From: Methylophilaceae bacterium
GTDB lineage: Bacteria; Pseudomonadota; Gammaproteobacteria; Burkholderiales; Methylophilaceae
DNA length: 64,000 nt
Assembly (NCBI GenBank): GCA_016778465.1
Contig: JADHPM010000004.1
Span: forward strand, 39,689 to 103,688
Direction: 5' to 3'
Positions 19,907-28,965 of the stretch are shown one piece after another. Both the position numbers and the translations under genes were made by a program. Position 1 is the first letter of the stretch. Each line of letters opens with the position of its first letter. The notes below the pieces were generated by a model. That model saw only the letters and a program-made list of their open reading frames with translations, ran no database searches and had not been told where the DNA came from.

Positions 19907-21215
19907 TGAACGCGCCAACAAGGTCTTCAATTTCTTTTATTTCTTTTGGTGCCAATCGACTTAAAACTTCACAACCTAATTCAGACACACATACATCATC
20001 TTCAATTCTGATACCTATGCCCCAAAACTCTTTGGGAATATTCTCATTTTTTTGTATATAGCATCCGGGTTCTATTGTAAGGACATTATTTTTCTCTAAT
20101 CTAATTGGTTTTCCTTCTTCGTCAACGTAATCCCCAACATCATGAACATCCATACCTAACCAATGACTTGTTCGATGCATAAAAAATTGTTTATATGACT
20201 CGGTTTCCTTTATCTCATCGTGATTTCCTTTACATAAACCGAGCTGAATAAAACCATCAATTAGGACATCCAAGGCCGCCTCATGGGGATCCATAAAACG
20301 ATTTCCTGCCTTAACTTTTAAAATTGCAGCTTTTTGTGAAGCTAAAACTAATTCATATAAATCTTTTTGTATTGGGCTAAATTTACCGTTAACTGGAAAG
20401 GTTCTTGTTATATCCGACGCATAAGAATCAAGTTCACATCCAGCATCAATCAATAATAGGTCGCCATCTTTCATTTTCGTATCATTATTTATGTAATGCA
20501 AGGTACATGCATTAGATCCAGAGGCAACAATTGACAAATATGCCGGCTCAACCGCTCCATTTTGCATGAATTCATGCAGCAACTCTGCCTCTACTTGATA
20601 TTCAAACAAATTTGGTTTTGTAAACTGCATAGCGCGAATGTGTGCTTTTGATGAAATATCTGCTGCATGTTGCATTATTTTGATTTCACTATCAGTTTTT
20701 ACACAACGCATCCTATCCATGAATCGAGCCAAATCAATAATCATTTCAGGAGATTTATAGCCAGATCTTTTTAATTTTTTGTTACTGTCAATCCATGAAT
20801 GAATCATATTTTGATGGCATAAATTATTGTCAATAATGGAAAAAATTTTGGGGAATTTTGCAATTAACTTAGGAGCAATATCACTAATTTGAGAAATGTC
20901 ATATGCTTCATCAAATAAGAACTCTTTTGCTGCTTGATCGGGTCCAAAAATATGGCCATTCCATATTTCTTTATCCTTATCTTTGGCCTGACAAAAGATA
21001 ATAGATTTTTGCTCTTTCCCCCCAAGTAATAGAATTACAGTTCCTGGTTCGGGGAAGCCTGCAAGATAATGAAAGTAACTGTCGGAGCGAAATTTATAAT
21101 GGCTATCTCTATTTCTAAATACCTCTATCGAATTAAACAAAATGGCGACAGAATTACCAATTACATCCAATAATTCTTTTCTTCTTTTATAAAAAATACT
21201 CATATCAGTTTTCAT
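19899..21215 (-). CDS. pepP: Xaa-Pro aminopeptidase (aminopeptidase P)
   Basis: Cytosolic di-manganese peptidase that removes N-terminal residues preceding proline. The 438-residue protein has the N-terminal aminopeptidase P domain (about 5-130) and an M24 catalytic domain with all metal ligands visible: Asp257, Asp268, His351, Glu382 and Glu405. The start at 21215 is supported by AAGGTGA 10 nt upstream, formed by the last codons of murU; an alternative ATG is at 21203. pepP beside ubiH-type genes is a familiar proteobacterial order. Confidence 0.95.
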   Translation of the reverse strand: MKTDMSIFYKRRKELLDVIGNSVAILFNSIEVFRNRDSHYKFRSDSYFHYLAGFPEPGTVILLLGGKEQKSIIFCQAKDKDKEIWNGHIFGPDQAAKEFLFDEAYDISQISDIAPKLIAKFPKIFSIIDNNLCHQNMIHSWIDSNKKLKRSGYKSPEMIIDLARFMDRMRCVKTDSEIKIMQHAADISSKAHIRAMQFTKPNLFEYQVEAELLHEFMQNGAVEPAYLSIVASGSNACTLHYINNDTKMKDGDLLLIDAGCELDSYASDITRTFPVNGKFSPIQKDLYELVLASQKAAILKVKAGNRFMDPHEAALDVLIDGFIQLGLCKGNHDEIKETESYKQFFMHRTSHWLGMDVHDVGDYVDEEGKPIRLEKNNVLTIEPGCYIQKNENIPKEFWGIGIRIEDDVCVSELGCEVLSRLAPKEIKEIEDLVGAFNE

Positions 21216-21219
21216 TTTT

Positions 21220-21906
21220 CTATATCACCTTTAAATTTATCGGACTTAATAGACGCTCTGGCGTTCCAATATCGAGCCATAAATCTTTAATCAGACAGCC
21301 GCACACGTTTTTTTTTCTGATTTGAGTCTCCAGCAAACTTGATAATTTATAAAACGAATTGTTCTTCACGTCCTTAAAAAAAGATTTTCGATAAACCCCC
21401 ATTCCAGAAAATGTTTTGGTATCCTCATTGACTTTCATAATCACATTACCCATAAAATCGAGGGTGAAGTCTCCTTTTAAATTGTGCTCTGGATTTTTGA
21501 CCAAAAATAAACATGCTTCTTTATTCTTAGGCAGATCAAAATCATTAAGTTTTTTATAATTATATTCAGTAAATATATCTGAATTAATAACGACAAATGG
21601 GTCTGAGGGAATTAAGTCTAAGGCAAACTTGATGCCGCCAGCTGTCTCAAGAACAGGTTTCTCCTCAGAGAAAATTACGTTTAAATTCCATTTGCTTCCA
21701 TCACCAATGTGTGCCTTAATTTTTTCAGAGAGATAAGCAATATTAATTACAACATCCTTCATACCTAAATTTTTCAATTTCTCTAAATGCCATTCAATAA
21801 GGGGTTTACCATGGAAATTTAATAATGGCTTAGGAATATTTTTTGTTAAATCACCCATCCTATTTCCCCGACCTGCAGCAAGCAACATAAATGTTTTATT
21901 TTTCAT
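21220..21906 (-). CDS. murU: N-acetylmuramate-1-phosphate uridylyltransferase-like (MurU)
   Basis: A 228-residue sugar-1-phosphate nucleotidyltransferase. The signature L-A-A-G-R-G-N-R-M is at 9-17, the metal-binding V-I-N-S-D-I near 107-112, and W-L-D-I-G-T-P-E-R-L at the C-terminus. In Pseudomonas and Neisseria MurU charges MurNAc-1-phosphate to UDP-MurNAc in the anhydro-sugar recycling route that bypasses GlcNAc-6-P. Assignment to MurU rests on the upstream AmgK-type kinase gene, which it overlaps by 11 nt; by sequence alone it could be a general nucleotidyltransferase. Confidence 0.85.
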   Translation of the reverse strand: MKNKTFMLLAAGRGNRMGDLTKNIPKPLLNFHGKPLIEWHLEKLKNLGMKDVVINIAYLSEKIKAHIGDGSKWNLNVIFSEEKPVLETAGGIKFALDLIPSDPFVVINSDIFTEYNYKKLNDFDLPKNKEACLFLVKNPEHNLKGDFTLDFMGNVIMKVNEDTKTFSGMGVYRKSFFKDVKNNSFYKLSSLLETQIRKKNVCGCLIKDLWLDIGTPERLLSPINLKVI

Positions 21907-22867
21907 CCATCGCCCTTAAAAGAATTTTTTTTAATGGCGATAACAAAGAGTATCTTTCTGATGCTTTTAATAAATATCTTTCAACCAATGGGATATCGCT
22001 TAAATAATTATGCTTGCCGTCTCGCAATGACAATCTTGAAAAAATACCCAAGACTTTTAAATGACGTTGCACACCCATCATTTCGAATTTAAGAAAAAAA
22101 TCTGAGAAGTCGTTTTTTTGCAACAATCCTTCTTTACATGCCCTCTCCCAAAATCGTACGGATTTATCAATGATAAATTCTTCTTCAAGCTCTACGTATG
22201 CATCTTTTAACAATGAGACTAGGTCATAGGTTATAGGGCCTATTAGCGCATCTTGAAAATCAATTACACCAATATTGTTATCTTTTAGTCTCATTATATT
22301 TCTAGAATGAAAATCTCTATGGACAAAATAAAATGGTTGCTCTTGGTTGCTTGAGAGAATTTTTTTAAACACTAAATTTAAGCTATCTAACTCATCAGCT
22401 GAAAGTAAGATTTTTTTATTTTTTATCAAATACCATGTGTTAAATAAGCTTATCTCTTCACTTAGAATCTTATCTGTATAATTATTTAAATTATTGTTTT
22501 TATTGATTTTTTGTAAATTAATTATAACCTCTATGGCTTTATTATAATAATCATCATAATTGGTCTCTCTAAATATCTGATATAAAGTTTCATTACCAAA
22601 ATCCTCCAATAAAAGAAAACCATTATCCTCGTCAGTGATAAAGATTTTTGGAGCACGTATATTATTAACTAAAAGAGTTTTAGTAACAGTAATATATGAT
22701 TTAATGGGCTCTCGATCAGGTGGAGCATCCATTAAAATATAACTAGCTTCATCATCTTTTAATCGAAAATATCTTCTAAAACTTGCATCCGAGGAAGCTG
22801 GCTCATACTTAATATTCTTACCTAAATTTGTTGCAATCCATTTTTTTATAATTTGATCTCTGAGCAA
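21896..22867 (-). CDS. amgK: N-acetylmuramate/N-acetylglucosamine kinase-like (AmgK)
   Basis: A 323-residue aminoglycoside-phosphotransferase-fold kinase. The catalytic loop H-R-D-F-H-S-R-N is at 183-190 and the metal motif I-D-F-Q-D at 202-206. AmgK phosphorylates MurNAc at C1 for cell-wall recycling and is paired with MurU, as here. The start is TTG with AGGA 7 nt upstream, which supports it; no ATG fits. The gene diverges from lptD, the same arrangement as in Pseudomonas. It heads the six-gene minus-strand run ending at dsbC. Confidence 0.85.
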   Translation of the reverse strand: MLRDQIIKKWIATNLGKNIKYEPASSDASFRRYFRLKDDEASYILMDAPPDREPIKSYITVTKTLLVNNIRAPKIFITDEDNGFLLLEDFGNETLYQIFRETNYDDYYNKAIEVIINLQKINKNNNLNNYTDKILSEEISLFNTWYLIKNKKILLSADELDSLNLVFKKILSSNQEQPFYFVHRDFHSRNIMRLKDNNIGVIDFQDALIGPITYDLVSLLKDAYVELEEEFIIDKSVRFWERACKEGLLQKNDFSDFFLKFEMMGVQRHLKVLGIFSRLSLRDGKHNYLSDIPLVERYLLKASERYSLLSPLKKILLRAMDEK

Positions 22868-22955
22868 TTCTTTTCCTAAAATATTAAATTATCATATGCT
22901 TTTTTAATACTTGAGTTATAATTCCTAACTAACTGATTAATATAATAGTTTTTTT

Positions 22956-23000
22956 ATGAAAAAAACAAAAATATATTTAACTAAAATCATAAAATTTTGA
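22956..23000 (+). other. 14-codon upstream ORF overlapping the lptD start
   Basis: ATG at 22956 opens a Lys-rich 14-codon frame (M-K-K-T-K-I-Y-L-T-K...) ending with TGA at 22998-23000. The stop overlaps the TTG proposed as the lptD start (22997-22999). It could be a translated leader coupled to lptD, or the true lptD N-terminus split by a one-base frameshift. No Shine-Dalgarno sequence is seen before either start. Confidence 0.35.
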
Positions 23001-25252
23001 TTACAAGCCTCCAGAATAAAAATTCTAAATTTTTTATCATTTGCGCCCTTTTTATTGCAAATTTAGCAATCGCTAAAGAAATCAATGATGATGATCTTAT
23101 TATAGAGGCAGAAACACTTGAAAATCTCATTGATCGTAAATTAAAAGCAAGTGGCAATGCTGTGCTTAAAAAATCTGGCAACACAATACAGGCTGATCTT
23201 ATTGAATATGACCAAATCTCAGAAGAGCTATATGCAAGAGGAAATGTGAAATTAGATAATGGTGATTTATATGTCGAGGGCACAGAATTAGATTACTCCA
23301 TCGAAAATATGACAGGAACTATCCCTAACGCATCTTTCACAACGAGACTCAACGACGGGTCATCAAAATTCAACAATACTTTGAGAGGAACTGCTGCTGT
23401 AATTTTTTTAGAAGGAGAAAATCGAAAAAGAGGCGAAAATATCTCCATTACAACCTGTGAAGCTGGCCAGGATGATTGGTTTATCAATGCCTCAGAAGCA
23501 GAAATTAATGATAAATCACAAAGAATAATTGCAAAAGATGCAACTTTGGAATTTCTTGATGTGCCCGTTTTTTATACCCCATATGCTAATTTTTCTTTTA
23601 ATGATGAGAGAAAATCGGGATTCCTGGCTCCAAGTTTCGGATCTACCTCGCAAAGTGGATTCGAGGCGGCGACGCCCTATTATTTTAACTTATCGCCAGA
23701 TACGGATGCCACTGTAACGCCGCGTTACTATGAAAAAAGAGGGGCACAGCTATCTACAGAGTACCGTTATTTAAAAAAAGATTATAAGGGTGTAAGCCAA
23801 ATTGAATACATGCCAAATGACGATGAAAATCCCGACCGTGATGACCGTTATTCATTTAAAATTCACCATTTTCAAGACTTTGGACATGGATTTTCTGGGC
23901 ATCTAAAATACGAAAAAGTATCAGACGACGATTATTTTGCAGACCTCTCCTCACTTGTATCTTTGACCAGTCAAGTGAGTTTGCCGCAGGAGCTTAAACT
24001 TAACTACAGAAAAGACGATTTCAGCGCCACACTGCTGACACAAACATTTGATAATCTATCTACATCCTCACCTTACGAAAGGTTACCGAGCCTGCAGATG
24101 TCTCACACCAAAGATTTTGAGGATATTTATGGGAATAATTATTTAGAAACGAAATTTTCCTTTGAAGCCACTGAATTTCAACGAAACAGTGACTTTACAG
24201 GAAGTAGCCCCGAGGGGACAAGAATAACCTCGAGACCATCCGTAGCAGTTCCCTTTGAAGCTAGTTATGGCTACTTAAAACCCAAAATCACTGCTGATAT
24301 CAAGCACTACAATCTTGATAATAACCCATCAACCTCGGACAAAGATTTATTTATACCGACCTTTTCTCTAGATAGTGGGCTCTATTTTGATAGGTACTTT
24401 GATTTCAGTGGGGAAAATTACTCGCAATCATTCGAGCCAAGGATATTTTACTCTGTCACATCATACGAGGACCAATCGATGCTTCCGATGTTTGATACTG
24501 CACTGATTGATCTTGATAAAAATTCTATTTTTTCAGAAAACCAATTTGTCGGTGGGGACAGGGTGATGGATTCACATCAAGTCACCATTGGTGCAACTAC
24601 AAGAATTATTGATGGAAGTGGACTTGAAAAATTTAGTGGCACTATTGCACAAAGATTTTATTTAGACGACAGGGAGGTATTGAAAGAAAGTCAATTTTCT
24701 AACTCCGATTATCAAAGTGATACCTCTGATCTATTTTTAGCGGCCTCCTCTTCAATAACCCGAAGCTTAAGAGTGAGCGCTGATCATCAATACAACCTTG
24801 ATGAGGAAACCACAAATAGGCTAACATTTTCTACAAAATATCAACCGGATGTTGCCAAATTTATCAATCTAAGCTACAGGTACTTAAATGACCCAAACAG
24901 TAGTAATGATATTAAACAAACAAATATATCTGGGCAATGGCAACTTGGGTCAGGATGGTCATCTGTTGCTCGATATCAATATGACCTAGAAAACCATGAA
25001 GAAATTGAGAGTTTATTAGGGCTCAATTATGATGCGGGTTGCTGGACCTCCAGTGTCTTATTCAACCGCATACCGCTTGCCACGACCAATGATGATAACT
25101 ACACCCTATTCTTTATGCTTGAGCTAGGCGGTTTAGGAGCAATAGAGTCCGGGGGCTCAGGCGCTCTGAGTGAGGCGTTAAATCGAAATGTTCCGGGCGC
25201 TTATATATCAAGTGATTTACCAGATAATTATCGTGAAAAGTATATTAAATAA
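22997..25252 (+). CDS. lptD: LPS-assembly outer-membrane protein LptD
   Basis: Outer-membrane beta-barrel that inserts lipopolysaccharide into the outer leaflet with LptE. The 751-residue precursor has a signal peptide ending A-N-L-A-I-A (about residue 26), an LptA-like periplasmic domain (about 35-140) and a long barrel rich in alternating aromatic strands. The mature protein contains only two Cys, 154 and 682, in the positions expected for one interdomain disulfide; E. coli has four. The TTG start gives a complete signal peptide but is unusual. Genes surA, pdxA and rsmA follow in the standard order. Confidence 0.92.
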   Translation: MITSLQNKNSKFFIICALFIANLAIAKEINDDDLIIEAETLENLIDRKLKASGNAVLKKSGNTIQADLIEYDQISEELYARGNVKLDNGDLYVEGTELDYSIENMTGTIPNASFTTRLNDGSSKFNNTLRGTAAVIFLEGENRKRGENISITTCEAGQDDWFINASEAEINDKSQRIIAKDATLEFLDVPVFYTPYANFSFNDERKSGFLAPSFGSTSQSGFEAATPYYFNLSPDTDATVTPRYYEKRGAQLSTEYRYLKKDYKGVSQIEYMPNDDENPDRDDRYSFKIHHFQDFGHGFSGHLKYEKVSDDDYFADLSSLVSLTSQVSLPQELKLNYRKDDFSATLLTQTFDNLSTSSPYERLPSLQMSHTKDFEDIYGNNYLETKFSFEATEFQRNSDFTGSSPEGTRITSRPSVAVPFEASYGYLKPKITADIKHYNLDNNPSTSDKDLFIPTFSLDSGLYFDRYFDFSGENYSQSFEPRIFYSVTSYEDQSMLPMFDTALIDLDKNSIFSENQFVGGDRVMDSHQVTIGATTRIIDGSGLEKFSGTIAQRFYLDDREVLKESQFSNSDYQSDTSDLFLAASSSITRSLRVSADHQYNLDEETTNRLTFSTKYQPDVAKFINLSYRYLNDPNSSNDIKQTNISGQWQLGSGWSSVARYQYDLENHEEIESLLGLNYDAGCWTSSVLFNRIPLATTNDDNYTLFFMLELGGLGAIESGGSGALSEALNRNVPGAYISSDLPDNYREKYIK

Positions 25253-26522
25253 ATTGATTAAAATTTCTTTCTTCACAGGGCCTTTTTATTTATTACTAAT
25301 ACTTTTTTCATTAGAAATTTTTTCCCAAGAGAATTATGAAGTTTTAGACAGAGTCGTTGCTGTTGTTGAAAAAGACGTTATTACCCTCTCTGAATTGAAA
25401 ATAGAAGAAGAAAAAGTTATACAAAATAAGTTGCAACAAAATAGGGCCATCTATACCCCTTCTGATGTAAAAAAAGAGGCTATGGATAACTTAATTCAAA
25501 AAAAAATAATTCAGCAGTATGCCCAACAACTCAACATTGTTACGAGTATTGAGGAAATAGATTTTGTAATAAACAATATTTTAGAGAGAAATAATATCAA
25601 GCTAGAGGATCTTGAAAATGATTTGAGAAGAGGTGGTGGATCACTTAGCGATTTTAAAAGTGAGCTTGAGTACAACTTAACTCTAAAAAAAGTAAAGCAA
25701 AGAGAGATAATGCCCTACGTCAACATATCAGAATATGAAGTTGATGCTCAGATAAAAAAACAGCAAAAAGAAGTAAAAAATGAGTATTTAGTTCTCCATA
25801 TTCTATTAAAAAATATTTCAGATGATGACAAAAAAATAACTGAAATAGTTGCTCAAGCGCAATTAGAAGATTTTAGGAAGTTAGCAAAAGAGTTTTCAGA
25901 AGGGCCTAATGCGGCCAATGGTGGTGACTTAGGTTGGAATACCCTTGATAGTCTTCCTAGCCTTTTTGCTGAAAAAATTGAGATTATGACAGAGGGTGAA
26001 ATAAAAACATTTAACTCTAATAATGGTGCGCATATTATTAAATTAGAAAAAATAAAAAATAATTCGCAGCAAGAAAAAAGATTTACATCTGAATATAAAT
26101 TTCAGCAGATAATTCTTAAAAAAAATAATTTTGTGAGTGATGAAATCTTAAAAGAAAAAATTGATAGCTACAAAAATCTAATTCTCAGCGGAATGGAGTT
26201 TAACGATGCCGTTAAAAAATACTCAGAGGACACTATCTTTAAAGACGACAAAGATTTAGTTTGGGTAAATATTGAAAATTTATTACCAGCGTTTAAGGAG
26301 CAATTTGCCAATTATCCCAAAGAGAATATTCTTGGGCCGTTTAAAACGGAGTATGGATGGCATCTAGTTAAAATTTTGGATTTTCAAGAATCAGATGTGA
26401 CTGAACAATCAACTAGAGATGCTGCAAGATTAGATATTATGAATAAAAAAACAGAGCTAAGATTTCGTGACTGGTTTCAATCTCTATTAGAAAACTCCAA
26501 CATCCGCTATATTGAAGATTAA
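25233..26522 (+). CDS. surA: periplasmic chaperone / peptidyl-prolyl isomerase SurA
   Basis: Escorts outer-membrane proteins, including LptD, across the periplasm. From the GTG at 25233 the protein has 429 residues: a signal peptide (Lys-rich, then F-F-T-G-P-F-Y-L-L-L-I-L-F-S), an N-terminal chaperone domain with D-R-V-V-A-V-V-E-K-D-V-I-T, and two parvulin domains (about 175-275 and 290-390) with G-G-D-L-G-W and the second ending G-P-F-K-T-E-Y-G-W-H. The start overlaps lptD by 20 nt. A TTG at 25254 just past the lptD stop is an alternative, and neither has a clear ribosome site. Confidence 0.92.
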   Translation: MKSILNKLIKISFFTGPFYLLLILFSLEIFSQENYEVLDRVVAVVEKDVITLSELKIEEEKVIQNKLQQNRAIYTPSDVKKEAMDNLIQKKIIQQYAQQLNIVTSIEEIDFVINNILERNNIKLEDLENDLRRGGGSLSDFKSELEYNLTLKKVKQREIMPYVNISEYEVDAQIKKQQKEVKNEYLVLHILLKNISDDDKKITEIVAQAQLEDFRKLAKEFSEGPNAANGGDLGWNTLDSLPSLFAEKIEIMTEGEIKTFNSNNGAHIIKLEKIKNNSQQEKRFTSEYKFQQIILKKNNFVSDEILKEKIDSYKNLILSGMEFNDAVKKYSEDTIFKDDKDLVWVNIENLLPAFKEQFANYPKENILGPFKTEYGWHLVKILDFQESDVTEQSTRDAARLDIMNKKTELRFRDWFQSLLENSNIRYIED

Positions 26523-26531
26523 TAATTTTAA

Positions 26532-27500
26532 ATGAATTCCAAAAAAAAAATCATTGTTAGCATGGGTGATCCAGCAGGAATTGGTCCAGATCTATGCATA
26601 ATGCTTGCCGAGAAAAAATTTAATGCTCACATTACAATCGTTGGAAATAGCTCAGCTTTAAAAAATAGAGCAAATCTTCATAGCAAAAAAATACAACTTA
26701 CTGATGAGGAAATGATCCACCGCGGAAACTCTGTATTAACTTTGCAAGATATTGAATACCCATCTGATGTTATTCCAGGGCAACCAAATAAAAAGAATTC
26801 AGTTGCGCAATTTAAGTCGATGGAATTTATCGTACATGAGTTACAAAATAACCGATATGATGCGTTGGTTACATTACCTATATCAAAAAATATGCTTTCC
26901 GATGAATTTATAAATTTCAAAGGTCACACAGAACATATCGCATCTTTAACTCATCTTCTTGGTAAAGAAGTTATGATGTTGGCATCAAATAACTTGCGTG
27001 TGGCGCTTGCAACGACGCACATACCTATTAGCAAGGTACCAAACTCAATTTCCTATGATTCACTTAAGCAAACTTTAAAAACATTGCAGCATGATTTAAA
27101 GTCAAAATTTAAAATACCAAATCCGAAAATTATAGTGACAGGCCTTAATCCTCACTCCGGAGAGAATGGAGATTTTGGCAGTGAGGAAATAGACATAATA
27201 ATACCCTTATTAAATGATCTCAATTCTCAGGGCTACAACCTGATAGGGCCTATTCCAGCAGATACTGCATTTACTAAAAAATATATTAATCAATCAGACG
27301 CCTTTTTAGCAATGTATCACGATCAAGGATTGGCACCATTTAAGGCCTTATCGTTTGGCAAAGGTGTCAATATAACATTGGGCTTACCTTTCATAAGGAC
27401 ATCCGTTGATCATGGAACAGCATTTGATATGGTTGGTAGCAAAAATATTGATCCATCAAGTTTTTACGAGGCAATTGACATGGCAATTAAATTTTCATAA
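26532..27500 (+). CDS. pdxA: 4-hydroxythreonine-4-phosphate dehydrogenase
   Basis: Oxidises 4-phosphohydroxy-threonine in the DXP-dependent pyridoxal-phosphate pathway. The 322-residue protein starts with M-G-D-P-A-G-I-G-P and has the three metal-binding histidines in G-H-T-E-H, the segment N-P-H-S-G-E-N-G, and M-Y-H-D-Q-G-L-A-P-F-K. Length is normal. It lies 9 nt after surA, and its stop shares one base with the rsmA start. Its pathway also uses DXP from dxs in this window. Confidence 0.95.
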   Translation: MNSKKKIIVSMGDPAGIGPDLCIMLAEKKFNAHITIVGNSSALKNRANLHSKKIQLTDEEMIHRGNSVLTLQDIEYPSDVIPGQPNKKNSVAQFKSMEFIVHELQNNRYDALVTLPISKNMLSDEFINFKGHTEHIASLTHLLGKEVMMLASNNLRVALATTHIPISKVPNSISYDSLKQTLKTLQHDLKSKFKIPNPKIIVTGLNPHSGENGDFGSEEIDIIIPLLNDLNSQGYNLIGPIPADTAFTKKYINQSDAFLAMYHDQGLAPFKALSFGKGVNITLGLPFIRTSVDHGTAFDMVGSKNIDPSSFYEAIDMAIKFS

Positions 27501-28282
27501 TGGTCAGAGCCAAAAAAAAATATGGGCAAAATTTTCTAATTGACCAAAGTGTTTTAAAAAAAATTATTAATATAATTAATCCTCAAATTACAGATGAGAT
27601 CGTTGAGATTGGACCAGGTCTGGGATCAATGACTTTTCCGATAATAGATAAAACAAAAAAATGTATTGATGTAATTGAGATTGATCCAGAGATGATTACG
27701 TTTTTACAAAATAGTGAGTATTCCAAAAAAATAAACATACATGCTTTTGATATCCTTAAAGTCAAGGATAGTTTCTTCAATAAATTCAATAAAATTATTG
27801 GCAACCTTCCCTACTACATTTCATCAGATATTCTAATCAAAATTTGTAAGATTAATAAAAGCAATAAAAAAATTTATTTCATGTTGCAAAAAGAAGTGGC
27901 AGAAAGGATTTCCTCTCCGCCCGGTCAAAAAATCTATGGACGCCTGTCTATTATCCTTCAATACTTTTATGTGGTGGAGAAATTATTGGATGTTCCCCCC
28001 AGCTCTTTTAAACCTGTACCAAAGGTTTTCTCAAGTATTGTAGAGTTAACACCAAAGGATAACCATAAAATAAAAATAATAAATTTTGAGAATTTTGAGA
28101 AACTAACACGGTTAGCTTTTTCACAAAAGAGAAAGACATTAAAAAATAACTTTCGCAACATTCTCAGTGAAACTGACTTGAAGCTCTTGGATATTGATCC
28201 TCAAAAAAGACCAGAAACATTGAGCGTTGAAGAGTATGTGTGTATAGAAAATTATATGGATAACAATAAAATTAAAATATGA
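27500..28282 (+). CDS. rsmA: 16S rRNA dimethyladenosine methyltransferase RsmA (KsgA)
   Basis: Dimethylates adenines 1518 and 1519 near the 3' end of 16S rRNA, using S-adenosylmethionine. The 260-residue protein has G-Q-N-F-L-I-D at 9-15, the SAM motif E-I-G-P-G-L-G at 36-42, and the catalytic N-L-P-Y-Y motif at 102-106. The C-terminal helical domain includes the typical F-S-Q-K-R-K-T-L-K-N. It is coupled to pdxA by a one-base overlap, the usual order after lptD-surA-pdxA. Confidence 0.96.
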   Translation: MVRAKKKYGQNFLIDQSVLKKIINIINPQITDEIVEIGPGLGSMTFPIIDKTKKCIDVIEIDPEMITFLQNSEYSKKINIHAFDILKVKDSFFNKFNKIIGNLPYYISSDILIKICKINKSNKKIYFMLQKEVAERISSPPGQKIYGRLSIILQYFYVVEKLLDVPPSSFKPVPKVFSSIVELTPKDNHKIKIINFENFEKLTRLAFSQKRKTLKNNFRNILSETDLKLLDIDPQKRPETLSVEEYVCIENYMDNNKIKI

Positions 28283-28317
28283 AACTGATATAATTATACG
28301 TTTTTGGAATACAAATT

Positions 28318-28965
28318 ATGAACATCATCCTCCTCGGAGCACCAGGAGCTGGCAAAGGAACTCAAGCAAAATTTTTAAAGGATCATTTTCAAATACCTCA
28401 AATATCGACAGGTGATATGCTTAGAGAGGCTGTAGCAAAAAAAAGTGCATTGGGAAATAAAGCAAAAGAATTTATGGATACCGGCAAACTTGTTCCGGAT
28501 TCACTTATCATTGATCTAGTTAAGCTGAGAATACAGCAAGATGATTGTAAAAACGGGTTTCTCCTTGATGGTTTTCCCAGAACCATTCCTCAGGCAAATG
28601 CTATGAACGCCGCAAAAATTCAAATTAATTATGTTATCGAGATCGATGTTCCCGATGACGAGATTATCAAAAGATTAGGCGGCAGAAGAATTCACCCAGC
28701 CTCGGGCCGAATTTATCATGTCACTAACAACCCGCCTAAAGTTCAAAATCTTGATGATATAACAGGAGAGCCCCTAATTATTAGAGATGATGACAGACAA
28801 GACACCATCCTAAAGCGACTTGCTACCTATCACGAGCAAACAAAACCCCTTGTTGACTTCTACAAGAATTTTGTTGGTGAGAATAGGCCAACATATTTTA
28901 GAATTGATGGCACTGAACAGGCTGAAAAAATAAGCTCTGTTATTCAAAAAAAAATAGTTCAATGA
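28318..28965 (+). CDS. adk: adenylate kinase
   Basis: Interconverts ATP plus AMP with two ADP. The 215-residue long form carries [10 protein letters not shown] at 7-16, the AMP-site D-G-F-P-R-T near 82-87, and a LID domain with [13 protein letters not shown] that has His/Ser residues instead of four cysteines, so no zinc is bound. Its TGA overlaps the leuS ATG by 4 nt. A 35-nt gap separates it from rsmA. Confidence 0.97.
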   Translation: MNIILLGAPGAGKGTQAKFLKDHFQIPQISTGDMLREAVAKKSALGNKAKEFMDTGKLVPDSLIIDLVKLRIQQDDCKNGFLLDGFPRTIPQANAMNAAKIQINYVIEIDVPDDEIIKRLGGRRIHPASGRIYHVTNNPPKVQNLDDITGEPLIIRDDDRQDTILKRLATYHEQTKPLVDFYKNFVGENRPTYFRIDGTEQAEKISSVIQKKIVQ

